From NCBI RefSeq assembly GCF_020621385.1, contig NZ_JAESVA010000015.1, positions 45,693 through 109,692 on the forward strand: a stretch of DNA of 64,000 nucleotides, in the 5' to 3' direction. The notes beneath the pieces were generated by a model. The model was not told the DNA's origin and made no database searches. It saw only the letters and a list, made by a program, of their open reading frames with translations. Positions within the stretch are counted from its first letter, which is position 1, and every line of letters starts with the position of its first letter. Positions 27,029 to 36,116 of the stretch are shown in pieces. The position numbers and the translations under genes are program-made. This stretch comes from Acidisoma cellulosilyticum (GTDB lineage: Bacteria > Pseudomonadota > Alphaproteobacteria > Acetobacterales > Acetobacteraceae).

Positions 27029-27922
27029 GTGCTTGCTGACCGTATCGCGGACAATTTGGGCGAAAGGTTCCAGATTCCGCCGCCACCGACGCTTGCAGCC
27101 CGGCTCATCGGGAATACGCAAATCGGATTCTCGCGATTTCAGAATCTGGAATCGCGCTATGGCGATTCCGCGCCGTCCGAGCGCGAGGATGCATTTGCAT
27201 TCATCATATCGCTGAGGGCGACTTATTTCTCGCGCGTGGTCATTGGGGGCAGCGAGCAGTCGGTGGTCCAATCCCCGGGCGAGGCCTATCTGTTCGACCT
27301 GAACGCCAGCAATCAAATCAGTCTCGATGGAGAATTTGATAGCATTCGGTTTTATATTACCCAAGCCGGCATCGATCAGATGGCGGAGGATAAGGGTAAT
27401 TGCCGGATAGGCGGGCTGCATGCCAAATCTTTCGGGCAGGCAGATCAAATACTCCATCGTCTGGCGATGGTGATGATACCGGCTATAGAAAAATCGTCCG
27501 AGGTGACGACGGCCTTTGTCGAATACATGGGACTAGCGTTCTATGACCATGTCGCCCATACCTATGGCGGAGCGCAGAGCAGCGACCCGCTGGCGAGCGG
27601 CCTGGGCCATTGGCATCTGGGACGGGCTTGCGAATTCATTGAGTCTAACCTGGCCGGCGATCTTTCGATTGCGGCGCTCGCGACCGAATGCGGGATGTCC
27701 ATGAGCCATTTTACCCGAGCTTTCCACATGGAAACAGGAATGACGCCACATCAATGGATCATTCATCGTCGTTTGTCCCGGGCCAAGATCCTCATGCAAA
27801 ACGCGGATCTGTCCTTGAGCGACATTGCATGCGCCTGTGGTTTCGCGGACCAGAGCCATCTCGGCCGGCATTTTGTGCGGGCAACAAAATTGACGCCGGC
27901 ACAGTGGCGTCGTCAGCGATAG
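27029..27922 (+). CDS. AraC-family regulator (first of two paralogues)
   Basis: A protein of about 297 residues with a C-terminal AraC/XylS DNA-binding domain: helix-turn-helix 1 SIAALATECGMSMSHFTRAFH, then MTPHQWIIHRRLSRAKILM and helix-turn-helix 2 LSDIACACGFADQSHLGRHFVRATKLTPAQWR. The N-terminal part is a cupin-like sensor region. GTG 27029 is preceded by GAAGGGGG; the same arrangement occurs in the paralogue at 31082, which supports this start over ATG 27011. It is divergent from catalase, which may be its target. The effector is unknown. Confidence 0.9.
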   Translation: MLADRIADNLGERFQIPPPPTLAARLIGNTQIGFSRFQNLESRYGDSAPSEREDAFAFIISLRATYFSRVVIGGSEQSVVQSPGEAYLFDLNASNQISLDGEFDSIRFYITQAGIDQMAEDKGNCRIGGLHAKSFGQADQILHRLAMVMIPAIEKSSEVTTAFVEYMGLAFYDHVAHTYGGAQSSDPLASGLGHWHLGRACEFIESNLAGDLSIAALATECGMSMSHFTRAFHMETGMTPHQWIIHRRLSRAKILMQNADLSLSDIACACGFADQSHLGRHFVRATKLTPAQWRRQR

Positions 27923-28043
27923 TGAGACGGATAGAGACGAGCGATCCCGGCCGGAAAAGGGAGAAAGATTTTCGCCCGAAAGAACAGGACGCGACGGCAG
28001 TGGATAAGGATTTTTTCGACAGAGACGACAAGGAACGCGAGCT

Positions 28044-28838
28044 ATGGATGTAATGTATTATAATCCGGCGCAGCTGACGGGCCCGGACTTGATCGAAAAA
28101 CTATCGGCCGATCATAGTTGCAGCAGATTCTTCTCCAGACTTGGCAGCACCTGCTATACGGCCTTGTCTCAATCGGAACCCGAACGGGTTCTGTGGCTGC
28201 AAGAGGCTGCTTTTCGGGGGTCAAAGCTCAATCAGCTTTATCTCCATCTCTCCGAATACTGGAGGATGAAAGGCAGATCAGCGAGTTTGCCGGCAGAGAC
28301 GGAGTTTTTGGAGGATATATTCTCGATTTTTTATATGCTCCAAAGGCTGGAAGATGGAAAATTGGAGATTCAACCCATCATCCACACAGTTTGGTCGCTG
28401 TCCGAACTGTTCAAGCCGCTGTCTCTCGCCCGGTTTTCTTCCGAAGGGCAATCCGATCTGTGGTTGCCGTTGCCGGTTGCGCGGGCAACCCTTCTCATTG
28501 TCTTCGATCTGCTCCTGGCATCTCTGGTCAGGCAGTTGAGCCACCTGGTTCCCGGACAAGTTCATATTTCCGTCGAACGTCTGGGCCGTTACGACGGGCA
28601 GATAACCTATACCGATCCCACCATCGGCCCCGGGGACTTCATGGACTCGCCCATTTTTTCTATAGCAAACGGCCTGTTTTCCGCGTTTGATGGGGAGCAG
28701 GTTGTTCAACCTGTCCCACAGGAGGGGACCATGTTCGTCGCCCGATTTTCCTGCACAAAGGCAAGATGGATCGCACGCTCGAATGCCAGAGTGATCGCGG
28801 CGCCGGGAAAGCCTGCATCGGTACAGCCGGTTCCTTGA
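28044..28838 (+). CDS. Orphan sensor-kinase-like protein of unknown function
   Basis: A 264-residue protein without a signal peptide or strong catalytic motif. A helical pair around residues 90-135 (FLEDIFSIFYMLQRLEDG and a following QPIIHTVWSL) looks like a dimerisation/phosphotransfer bundle, and the part after about 145 (LPVARATLLIVFDLLLASLVRQL, then GQVHISVERLGRYDGQITYTD) has the strand/helix order of a histidine-kinase ATPase fold, but no N, G1 or G2 box can be recognised. A degenerate histidine kinase or ChpT-like phosphotransferase is possible. It follows the AraC gene by 121 bp on the same strand. Confidence 0.6.
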   Translation: MDVMYYNPAQLTGPDLIEKLSADHSCSRFFSRLGSTCYTALSQSEPERVLWLQEAAFRGSKLNQLYLHLSEYWRMKGRSASLPAETEFLEDIFSIFYMLQRLEDGKLEIQPIIHTVWSLSELFKPLSLARFSSEGQSDLWLPLPVARATLLIVFDLLLASLVRQLSHLVPGQVHISVERLGRYDGQITYTDPTIGPGDFMDSPIFSIANGLFSAFDGEQVVQPVPQEGTMFVARFSCTKARWIARSNARVIAAPGKPASVQPVP

Positions 28839-28858
28839 ACATATGGACAGGTTATCTG

Positions 28859-29926
28859 ATGGATTTTGATAAGGGTGATAAGGCGCTCCACTCGTCTCAC
28901 CGGATCAGGATGGTCTGGGTCCTGGCGGGCTTTTCAGCTTTGATGTCATCGACGGCTGCGAACGCGGCAGCGGGCGCGGCCGCGCTGCCGCCTGCGGATA
29001 GCGGCAGCATCTACACGGTCCGGGTCGAGAATGACGTCACCGGCACGACGGACGAATACTATACCAGCGGCCTCCAGCTGGGTTGGACAGGCCCAACCGG
29101 TGCGGTGCCGGGTTTTCTGGCCCGCCTGGGGCATGCGGCTCTTGGTGTCGGCAATCAGCGGGTCAGCATCGATCTCAGCCAGCAGATGTATACGCCGTCC
29201 GATACCCAGCTTAATCCGCCGGACCCGAATGACCGTCCCTATGCCGCGACGCTGCTGCTGACCGGCCAACTCATTCAGGATAATGAAACAAGCCGCACGC
29301 GGCTTGGCATGCAGGTCGGCGTATTGGGCCCCGATGCCGGCGGTGAGATTGTCCAGAACGGCTTTCACACCATTATCGGTGACGCGCAGAATCAAGGCTG
29401 GGACGATCAGCTTGATAACCGGCCGGTGCTCAATGTCTTTGCTGATCGCACCTGGCGCTTGCCGTTATTGGCGCTGACATCCTTGCCGGCGCTGAACGCG
29501 GCGCCGATCGGCATCGATATCCTGCCCGATGTCACCGGCTTCGTCGGCACCGAGCAGATCTACGCCCAGGCCGGCGGCATCATGCGCATCGGGCAAGGGC
29601 TGGAGGACGATTACGGCGCCGGCCGCATCCTGCCCGGTATCGGTGGTGGGGATGCCTATCTGCCCGATTCCGGCTTCGCCTGGTATCTCTTCGGTGGCAT
29701 GGACGGGCAGGCCGTTGCCTATAACACGCTGTTGGAAGGCAATTCCTTCGCCAATGGACCAAGCGTCACCAAGAAGCCTTTCGTCGGCGAGTTCGAAGTC
29801 GGGCTGGCGATGATCTGGCATGGGGTGCGCATCACCTTCAGCCAGACCTGGCAGACGCATGAATTCACGTCGCAGCAGGGCGGGATGTTCGATTTCGGCT
29901 CCGTCGCCGTCTCCGCCCGGTTCTAG
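28859..29926 (+). CDS. LpxR-family (DUF2219) outer-membrane protein
   Basis: A 355-residue protein with a signal region (MVWVLAGFSALMSSTAANAAAG) and outer-membrane beta-barrel features, ending in aromatic phenylalanine (VSARF). Key LpxR-type segments are VENDVTGTTDEYYTSGLQLGW near the N-terminus, carrying the N-D pair and a serine, RPYAATLLLTGQL, and a histidine in NGFHTIIGDAQNQGW. In Salmonella LpxR removes the 3'-acyloxyacyl chain of lipid A. ATG 28859 is chosen; upstream codons in this frame overlap the previous gene's end (20 bp gap). Catalytic activity is inferred from family only. Confidence 0.8.
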   Translation: MDFDKGDKALHSSHRIRMVWVLAGFSALMSSTAANAAAGAAALPPADSGSIYTVRVENDVTGTTDEYYTSGLQLGWTGPTGAVPGFLARLGHAALGVGNQRVSIDLSQQMYTPSDTQLNPPDPNDRPYAATLLLTGQLIQDNETSRTRLGMQVGVLGPDAGGEIVQNGFHTIIGDAQNQGWDDQLDNRPVLNVFADRTWRLPLLALTSLPALNAAPIGIDILPDVTGFVGTEQIYAQAGGIMRIGQGLEDDYGAGRILPGIGGGDAYLPDSGFAWYLFGGMDGQAVAYNTLLEGNSFANGPSVTKKPFVGEFEVGLAMIWHGVRITFSQTWQTHEFTSQQGGMFDFGSVAVSARF

Positions 29927-29930
29927 GAGA

Positions 29931-29948
29931 AGGGCTGCCGTCAGCCCT
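29931..29948. terminator. Bidirectional hairpin between convergent genes
   Basis: AGGGCTG (29931-29937), loop CCGT, CAGCCCT (29942-29948), just past the LpxR-like stop and facing the convergent hydratase gene. No U-tract, so only a candidate. Confidence 0.4.
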
Positions 29949-29987
29949 GCCGGCGATAGCGATCGGCGACGTCACATCAAAGTCGGA

Positions 29988-30812
29988 TTATGCGGAAAGA
30001 TCGCCGAGCAGCCGACCGAGCTCAAGTTCAGCCTCGCGGGTCTGAAATCCCTTGGCGACGGCCGCCTTGATGCGCTGCTGCGCTTCAGGCTGTTTCACGC
30101 CATTGCCGAAGAGGTCGGAATCCCGCCTGAACTCCTCCACCGGCGCCAGAGCGATGGCATTGACCCGATCCTTGACCGCAGCATAGCCGGAAGCCGGGAA
30201 ACCGGCGATGCGTTGAGCGAGCTTGGCGACGAAGGGCCGCAACTCGGCGGCCGGCAGCGCGCGATTGATCCAATTGTAGCGCTCGGCCAAGTCCGCGTCG
30301 TAGTCGTCAGCGCTGAGCAGAACCTCAAGCGCCCGCGCGCGCCCCAGAAGGCGCGTCAGATGCTGGATGGCGCCGCCGCCCGGCACCAAGCCGAAGGCCG
30401 GCTCATTCTGGCAGAAAATGGCGGTTTCGCGCGCGGCGAACGTCATGTCGCAGGCGAGCATGAATTCGCTGCCGGCGCCCCGCACCCGGCCTTCGATCAT
30501 CGCGATGGTCACGGCTTTGGTCTGGCTCAGCCGGCGGAACAGCATGGCGATGGACGCCTCACCGGTCAGACGCGCTGCTGCCTCGCGGTATTCACGGATT
30601 TTGGTGACATCGACATGGGAGATGAAAAAATCCGGATCGCCGCTGGAGAAGACGACGACCTTGATGGGGTCGGCCCGGTCCAGCTCTGCAATGAGCGATA
30701 CAAGATCAAGGATGAGTGCGGGGCCGATCAGATTCATCGGCGGCGCGTGGATTTCGGCAAAGAGCACGGCGCCCTCCTGCCTTGTCTTCAGTGTTTCATA
30801 GGTCTGGGACAT
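29988..30812 (-). CDS. Enoyl-CoA hydratase/isomerase family protein
   Basis: A 274-residue crotonase-fold protein. It has the IHAPPMNLIGPALILDL start, an oxyanion-hole segment (IEGRVRGAGSEFMLACDMTF) and LVPGGGAIQHLTRLLGRARALEVLLSADDYDADLAERY, where an aspartate/glutamate pair would act. Crotonase enzymes handle acyl-CoA hydration, isomerisation or hydrolysis. The glutamate usual at the first acidic site is not obvious (GPGGGA rather than PE), so the activity may differ from hydratase. Start ATG 30812 (MSQTYETLK), GAAGG upstream; ATG 30824 is an alternative. It is convergent with the LpxR-like gene and divergent from the AraC paralogue. Confidence 0.85.
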   Translation of the reverse strand: MSQTYETLKTRQEGAVLFAEIHAPPMNLIGPALILDLVSLIAELDRADPIKVVVFSSGDPDFFISHVDVTKIREYREAAARLTGEASIAMLFRRLSQTKAVTIAMIEGRVRGAGSEFMLACDMTFAARETAIFCQNEPAFGLVPGGGAIQHLTRLLGRARALEVLLSADDYDADLAERYNWINRALPAAELRPFVAKLAQRIAGFPASGYAAVKDRVNAIALAPVEEFRRDSDLFGNGVKQPEAQQRIKAAVAKGFQTREAELELGRLLGDLSA

Positions 30813-31081
30813 TCTGGCCTTCAATCATGGGACGGCGGATCGACAAATCTTGGGCCGGTGAGGTGCCACAGGCCCGTGCCGCACAGACCTTGAAGCGAGG
30901 CGCTTGAATGTTGCCGATCCTGCGGCTAGGAACACTCAGCGTCTGGAATAGTCGGATCTTTTTTGGATAATTCTGCGGCTAAAATTATGGCGCTTCCCAT
31001 CGGCTCTCGGCATCCTGTGACCTTGGTGGCAGACCGGTCTGTGGTTTGCGGCTGGGCGCAATCGTGAAGGAGGGTCTTGGC

Positions 31082-31987
31082 GTGCAGGTCGATCGCATTT
31101 CGGGCGCCTTGAGCGGTCGGTTCAAGATTCCGCCGCCACCGACGATTGCGGCAAGGCTGATCGGCAACAACCAAATCTCGTTTTCCCATTTCAGGAATTT
31201 GGAATCCCGGCCGGAAAGCTCGGCGCCGCCCGAACGGGAGGAGGGATTTGTCCTATGCGCGTCGCTGACAGCGACTCGCTTCTCGCGGGTTTGTCTCGCG
31301 GGGCGCGCTCAATCGGTCCTCCAATCGCCGGGGGAGGCTTATCTGTTCGATTTGACGTCCCAGTATGAAATCAGTCTTGATGCGCAATTCGACAATGTTC
31401 GGTTTCAAATTTCCCAGGCCGCTATCGATGAGATGGCCTATGAAAAGGGAATAGGCCGGGTCGGCGGCCTGCATTCGAAGTATTTCGGGCAGCAAGACCA
31501 GATTCTCCATCATCTGGCGCAGACGATACTGCCCGTGATCGAAAATACATCTGCCGTCACGACCGCTTTTGTTGAATATATCGCACTCGCCTTCCACGAT
31601 CATGTTATCTACACTTATGGCGGCGTTCGCAAAGGCGGCCAGGCGGTGGGGGGATTGAGCCCCTGGCAACTCCGCAGGGCCTGCGACTTCATTGAAGCGA
31701 ATTTGGCGGGTGACCCTTCGATCCAGGCGCTATCGGCTGAATGTGGCCTCTCCACGAGCTATTTCACCCGCGCCTTTCGCTTGTCCAAGGGCATGACGCC
31801 CCATCAATGGATCATCCAGCGGCGCATTTCGCGTGGGAAGAGCCTGCTGCGCGATCCAAGACTGACCCTGGCCGAAATTGCCCAGCTATGCGGCTTCGTC
31901 GATCAAAGCCATTTCGGCCGCCATTTTGTGCGAGCAACCGGAACGACGCCGGCGCAGGCGCGGCGCGACGGACGATCGCGCGGTTAG
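31082..31987 (+). CDS. AraC-family regulator (second paralogue)
   Basis: A 301-residue regulator sharing the layout of the gene at 27029 along its whole length: RFKIPPPPTIAARLIGN versus RFQIPPPPTLAARLIGN, SPGEAYLFDL in both, VTTAFVEY in both, and FVDQSHFGRHFVRAT versus FADQSHLGRHFVRAT. AAGGAGGG (31067-31074) lies 7 bases before GTG 31082, a better start than ATG 31046. It is divergent from the hydratase gene and convergent with the flavin monooxygenase. Duplication is clear, but the target genes are not. Confidence 0.9.
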   Translation: MQVDRISGALSGRFKIPPPPTIAARLIGNNQISFSHFRNLESRPESSAPPEREEGFVLCASLTATRFSRVCLAGRAQSVLQSPGEAYLFDLTSQYEISLDAQFDNVRFQISQAAIDEMAYEKGIGRVGGLHSKYFGQQDQILHHLAQTILPVIENTSAVTTAFVEYIALAFHDHVIYTYGGVRKGGQAVGGLSPWQLRRACDFIEANLAGDPSIQALSAECGLSTSYFTRAFRLSKGMTPHQWIIQRRISRGKSLLRDPRLTLAEIAQLCGFVDQSHFGRHFVRATGTTPAQARRDGRSRG

Positions 31988-32055
31988 CAGGCAGGACTTG
32001 GATCGCCGCACGGCCGAATCTGGACGACCAGCAATGCCGCGATCCTGCCCTGGTC

Positions 32056-33363
32056 TCAGAACTCCGCCAGCGTTTCGCGCAAGGTCGAGGTCGCATAGGC
32101 GCTGCGCACCAGACCTTTGCGTTGCAGCGCAGGAACCAGGCCGTCGGTCACTTCGATGATGTATCGGCGGCTCATACGCAATGAAGGCGATGTGATCAGG
32201 AAACCGTCGCCGCCGACCTCCTCCATCACCTCGCCCATCTTTGTCGCCACCTGATCCGGCGTGCCGACCAGTTCGAAGGACGAGACCAATCCGCCCGAGG
32301 CTTCGATCACCAATTGCCGCAAGGTCTTGCCGCTGCCCCATTGCGCGAATTTGTCAAGCGAGCCTTGCTCTCCATTCGTCGTCATATGGGGCAAAGGCTC
32401 ATCCAGATTGAAGGCTGAGAAGTCGATATCGGTGACGCCCGCGATGAAGGCGAGGCTCTGCTCGATAAACCGATCTGAATTGATCATGCGCGCGTGCTTG
32501 GCTTTTGCCTCCTCCTCGGTCTCACCCAGGGTCGGGGTGATGCAGAAGAAGATCTTGATGGCGTCGGGATCGCGCCCGGCCTTCACGGCGCGGGACCGGA
32601 TATCCTCCCGGTATTTTTTCATGCCGGCCACGCCATTGCCGACGGCCACGATGGCGTCCGCATGCTTGGCCGCGAAATCCTTGCCGCGCGGCGAACCGCC
32701 GGCCTGGAAGAAAGCCGGCCGGCCTTGCGGTGACGGCGCGGTATTCAGCGGGCCACGGCACTTGAAGTATTTGCCATTGAAATCGATCGTGCGGACCTTG
32801 CCGTGATCGGCGTAATACCCCGTCTCCCGGTCCATGACGACGGCGTCCTTATCCCAGGAGCCGAAAAGCTGGCGGACGAGATCAAGATATTCCTCAGCCA
32901 TATCATAGCGAATCTCACGCGGGGGGAGTTCGTCCATGCCGAAATTCTGTGCCGAGGCATTCTCGCCGGTGGTGACGATATTCCAGCCGAAGCGCCCGCC
33001 GGAGATGTGATCGAGGGTCGAGCACAGCCGGGCCAGCATGAAGGGCGGATAGGCCATGGTCGACATGGTCGTGACGACGCCGATATGCCGCGTCGCCGCC
33101 GTCATCAAGGCCGCCAGCGGTGCCGGGTCATGCTTCGGTGCCATCAGCGCATGTTTGAGATAGACTTCCCGGGAATGGCCATAGGCTTCGGATACCATGA
33201 GCGTGTCTTCGACCATCATGAAGTCGAAGCAGGCGCGTTCCAAAGCCTTCGCCATCTCGACATAGAAGCCGCCGTCCCACGGCGCGCCGCCATTGGCGAA
33301 GGGCTCGTTCCATTCATCCGGCGAGAATCCCATGAACCAGCCGAGATGGAATTGCGTCGTCAT
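32056..33363 (-). CDS. LLM-class flavin-dependent monooxygenase
   Basis: A 435-residue bacterial-luciferase-like enzyme of the NtaA/SnaA/DszA group (FMN-dependent, two-component). Landmarks: TMSTMAYPPFMLARLCSTLDHISGGRFGWNIVT split across the FMN-binding region, FNGKYFKCRGPLNTAPSPQGRPAFFQAGGS and SFELVGTPDQVATKMGE. The family oxygenates chelators, sulfones or amines using reduced FMN from a separate reductase, which is not seen here. It is last in the minus-strand Pot-type transporter operon (23 bp after the permease). It probably acts on the imported compound. Confidence 0.9.
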   Translation of the reverse strand: MTTQFHLGWFMGFSPDEWNEPFANGGAPWDGGFYVEMAKALERACFDFMMVEDTLMVSEAYGHSREVYLKHALMAPKHDPAPLAALMTAATRHIGVVTTMSTMAYPPFMLARLCSTLDHISGGRFGWNIVTTGENASAQNFGMDELPPREIRYDMAEEYLDLVRQLFGSWDKDAVVMDRETGYYADHGKVRTIDFNGKYFKCRGPLNTAPSPQGRPAFFQAGGSPRGKDFAAKHADAIVAVGNGVAGMKKYREDIRSRAVKAGRDPDAIKIFFCITPTLGETEEEAKAKHARMINSDRFIEQSLAFIAGVTDIDFSAFNLDEPLPHMTTNGEQGSLDKFAQWGSGKTLRQLVIEASGGLVSSFELVGTPDQVATKMGEVMEEVGGDGFLITSPSLRMSRRYIIEVTDGLVPALQRKGLVRSAYATSTLRETLAEF

Positions 33364-33386
33364 GATGTTTTCCTCTTTGTTGGGCC

Positions 33387-34157
33387 TTAGCCGCGATAGC
33401 GCGTGATCAACAAGGCCAGTGCGGTGATCAACAGCGTGATCAGGATAATGCCGGTGCCGACGGCGTTGATGGCGGGGGTGATGGTCGTCCGCATCATCCC
33501 CCAGATGAGGGTCGACAGCGTATTGCTGCGCGTCGTGAAGAAGGCGATGACGAAATCGTCCAGCGACAGCGCCATGGCGATCAGCAGGCTGCCGACGATG
33601 GAGGTGCCGATGGCGGGTAGCGTCACATGCAGGAAAGCGCGGAGGGGGGAGGCGCCGAGGTCACGCGCGGCCTCGACGGCCGCCTGGTCAAGCGCCACCA
33701 CCCGGGCATAGAGCACGGCGGTGACGAAGGGCTGGGTGAAGACGAGATGGGCAAGGATGGTCGCAGGCACGCCCGGATGCAGGCCGATAAAGGTGAAGAA
33801 GGTCAGAAGCGACAGGCCCAGCACCAAGGGCGGCAGCATCAGCGGCAGGCAAAGCAGCATGAGCCCGAAAACGGCCCAGCGCGGTCTGAGCCGCGCGAGG
33901 CCGAGGGCCGCCATCAGGCCGATCAGCGTCGCGGCGATGCCGCAGCCGAGGGTGATCCGTGTCGTCGTCGAGACCGCCTGCCAAAATTGCGGATCGGCCG
34001 AGATCACTTTGTACCAATGCAGCCCCAGGCCCGGAATCGGGAAAGCCGAGGACAAGCCGGTCGAAAACGAGAAGAGCACGCATAGAACCAGCGGCGAGAT
34101 CAGGAATAGGACGACAAGGCCGGCGAAGGCGCGCGGCAGAAGGGCAAGGCCGGTCAT
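33387..34157 (-). CDS. PotC-type ABC transporter permease
   Basis: A 256-residue inner-membrane permease with about six transmembrane segments and the EAA loop AVEAARDLGASPLRAFLHVTLP. It is closest in layout to PotC/PhnU-type permeases of polyamine and iron(III)-like importers. ATG 34157 overlaps the PotB-type stop by 4 bp; the frame beyond that (to 34364) lies inside the other permease gene and is not used. Confidence 0.88.
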   Translation of the reverse strand: MTGLALLPRAFAGLVVLFLISPLVLCVLFSFSTGLSSAFPIPGLGLHWYKVISADPQFWQAVSTTTRITLGCGIAATLIGLMAALGLARLRPRWAVFGLMLLCLPLMLPPLVLGLSLLTFFTFIGLHPGVPATILAHLVFTQPFVTAVLYARVVALDQAAVEAARDLGASPLRAFLHVTLPAIGTSIVGSLLIAMALSLDDFVIAFFTTRSNTLSTLIWGMMRTTITPAINAVGTGIILITLLITALALLITRYRG

Positions 34158-35044
34158 CGCGCGCGGAACACTCTGTTGATGACGAAACCTACGACGCAGA
34201 GCAGTGCCAGGCTGGCGGCGATCAAGGTGAAGGACATGGCCGCACCCTCGGGCGTGTTCATGCGCAGGCTGAACTGCTCCTGGATGAAATTGCCGAACAT
34301 GGCCCGGCCGGGACTGCCGACCAAAGCCGGCGTCACGTAATCGCCGGCCGCGAGCAAAAAGCACAAGCCGAAACTCGCCAGAAGGGCAGGGCGGATCTGC
34401 GGCAGCACGATGTCGCGCATCGCGCGGCCGCCGCTGGCCCCCATGTCGCGCGCGGCCGCCAGTTCCGTTTCATCCACCTCGCGCAGCGCGCCGTAGATCG
34501 GCAGAATGGCGAGCGGCAGCAGGTAATGCGTCAGCGTCACCACGACAGCGCCGGTATTATAGAGCAGGATCTGCAGGGGCTGGCGGATCAGGCCAAGGCG
34601 GATCAGGGCGCTGTTCAGGATACCGTCAACGCCGAGGATGGTAAGCCAGGCGTAGATCTTGACCAGATAGCCGCCGAACAGGGTGGTCAGCGCTGTCAGC
34701 AGCAGAACATTGCCGAGCGAGCCGAGCGAGAACCGCACGGCATAGGCGAACAGGAAGCCGAGGATCGTGGTGACCGTCGCGACCAGAAAAGCGATGTCGA
34801 GCGTGCGCAGCAGCGGCCCGCTATATTGAGTGAAGACCTCAATATAATTGTCGAGATAGAAGCCCGGCACGATGCTGAAGATCGACGCCTTCCAGAAACT
34901 CTGCACGAAGAAAAAGGACAGCGGGGCCACAAAAAGACCGAGGAAGACCAGGAAGGCGGGCAGCAGCAGCACTATGGTAGCGATGCGGCTGCGACCGTCC
35001 GGCGATGGTGTCGCGGTCAATTTCGTGGCCAAGTTTTCTGGCAT
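34154..35044 (-). CDS. PotB-type ABC transporter permease
   Basis: A 296-residue permease with a cytoplasmic N-terminus, a first membrane span (IVLLLPAFLVFLGLFVAPLSFFF), several further spans and the EAA motif ELAAARDMGASGGRAMRDIVLPQIRP. It pairs with the PotC-type gene to form the heterodimeric channel. Its start at 35044 shares a base with the ATPase stop (TGATG-type overlap). Confidence 0.88.
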   Translation of the reverse strand: MPENLATKLTATPSPDGRSRIATIVLLLPAFLVFLGLFVAPLSFFFVQSFWKASIFSIVPGFYLDNYIEVFTQYSGPLLRTLDIAFLVATVTTILGFLFAYAVRFSLGSLGNVLLLTALTTLFGGYLVKIYAWLTILGVDGILNSALIRLGLIRQPLQILLYNTGAVVVTLTHYLLPLAILPIYGALREVDETELAAARDMGASGGRAMRDIVLPQIRPALLASFGLCFLLAAGDYVTPALVGSPGRAMFGNFIQEQFSLRMNTPEGAAMSFTLIAASLALLCVVGFVINRVFRAR

Positions 35045-36093
35045 CAGGCCTGGTCCAGGACCAGATGATTGCCAGCCTGCCAGCCCAGGGTGACGTTACT
35101 GCCGAGGGCCGGCATTCTATTGAGGTCGTTACTGTCGATCTGGACGAGAAGACTGGCGCCGGTCGCCAGTTCGCAGCGCAGATGCGAAAAAGGACCGAGG
35201 AAGATCGCATCGACCATACGCGCTTGCAGCCGGATGGCGGTCTCGGCGCCTGGGCCGAACTGGATCTGCTCCGGCCGGATGACGACATTGACGGGCTGAT
35301 CGGGGCCGGGATCGGCCAGGACGGTGCCGGGAGCGAGTTCGATCACGCCGCGCAGACGATTGGCCGGCAGGATATTGGCCTCCCCGACGAAAGCGGAGAC
35401 GAAGGCATCGGCCGGGCGCGTATAGATGTCGCGCGGTGCGCCTTGCTGCACCACCTTGCCGCCATTCATCACGGCGACGCGGTTGGCGAGCGTCATGACT
35501 TCGGTCTGATCATGGGAGACCAGGATGAAGGTGCCGCCGATCGCCTGATGGATCTGACGCAACTCCCGATGCATGGCCTTGCGCAGTTTCAGGTCGAGAG
35601 CCGCCAGCGGTTCGTCCAGCAGCAGGACCTGAGGTTTCAGAATGAGCGCGCGGGCCAAGGCCACGCGCTGGCGCTGCCCGCCGGACAATTGCGGCACAAG
35701 CCGGTCCGCGAAGGCCTCCAGATGGACCAAGGCCAGCATCTCATCCACGGCCCGGTCCAAGTCGCGGCGCGCCGTCCGGCGCAGCCGCAACCCATAGGCG
35801 ATATTCTGACGCGCGGTCATATGAGGAAAGAGGCCGTAGTTCTGGAAGACCATGCCGGTCGGCCGCCGTTCCGGCGGCAGGCGGGTGACGTCCGCGCCCG
35901 CGACCAGAATCCTGCCCTCCGACGGCGGGACGAAGCCACCGATCATGCGCAGCAAGGTCGTCTTGCCGCAGCCGGACGGTCCCAGGATCGCGAAGAAGTC
36001 GTTCTTCTCGATGGCGAGGGAGGTCGGGTGAACAGCCGTATGGGCCCCGTAGCGCTTCGCCAGACCGCGCAGTTCCAGCAGGGGTCCCACCAT
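35044..36093 (-). CDS. PotA-type ABC transporter ATPase
   Basis: A 349-residue ATPase: Walker A GPSGCGKTT, Q-loop MVFQNYGLFPHM, signature LSGGQRQRVALARAL, Walker B VLLLDEPLAALD and H-loop LVSHDQTE, followed by a C-terminal TOBE-like domain (VRPEQIQFGPGAETAIR). All motifs are intact. It powers uptake of a polyamine-like or related organic cation in the Pot/spermidine family. It is the second gene of the five-gene operon. Confidence 0.9.
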   Translation of the reverse strand: MVGPLLELRGLAKRYGAHTAVHPTSLAIEKNDFFAILGPSGCGKTTLLRMIGGFVPPSEGRILVAGADVTRLPPERRPTGMVFQNYGLFPHMTARQNIAYGLRLRRTARRDLDRAVDEMLALVHLEAFADRLVPQLSGGQRQRVALARALILKPQVLLLDEPLAALDLKLRKAMHRELRQIHQAIGGTFILVSHDQTEVMTLANRVAVMNGGKVVQQGAPRDIYTRPADAFVSAFVGEANILPANRLRGVIELAPGTVLADPGPDQPVNVVIRPEQIQFGPGAETAIRLQARMVDAIFLGPFSHLRCELATGASLLVQIDSNDLNRMPALGSNVTLGWQAGNHLVLDQA

Positions 36094-36116
36094 CGGCCTG
36101 TTCCCTATCCCAGTCC

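Noticed and set aside
29820..30893. A 357-residue plus-strand frame
   Set aside because: It is antisense to the enoyl-CoA hydratase-like gene and begins inside the LpxR-like gene; no domain seen.
33959..35068. A 369-residue plus-strand frame
   Set aside because: It is antisense to both permease genes and is glutamine/arginine-rich, a composition shadow of membrane-protein codons.
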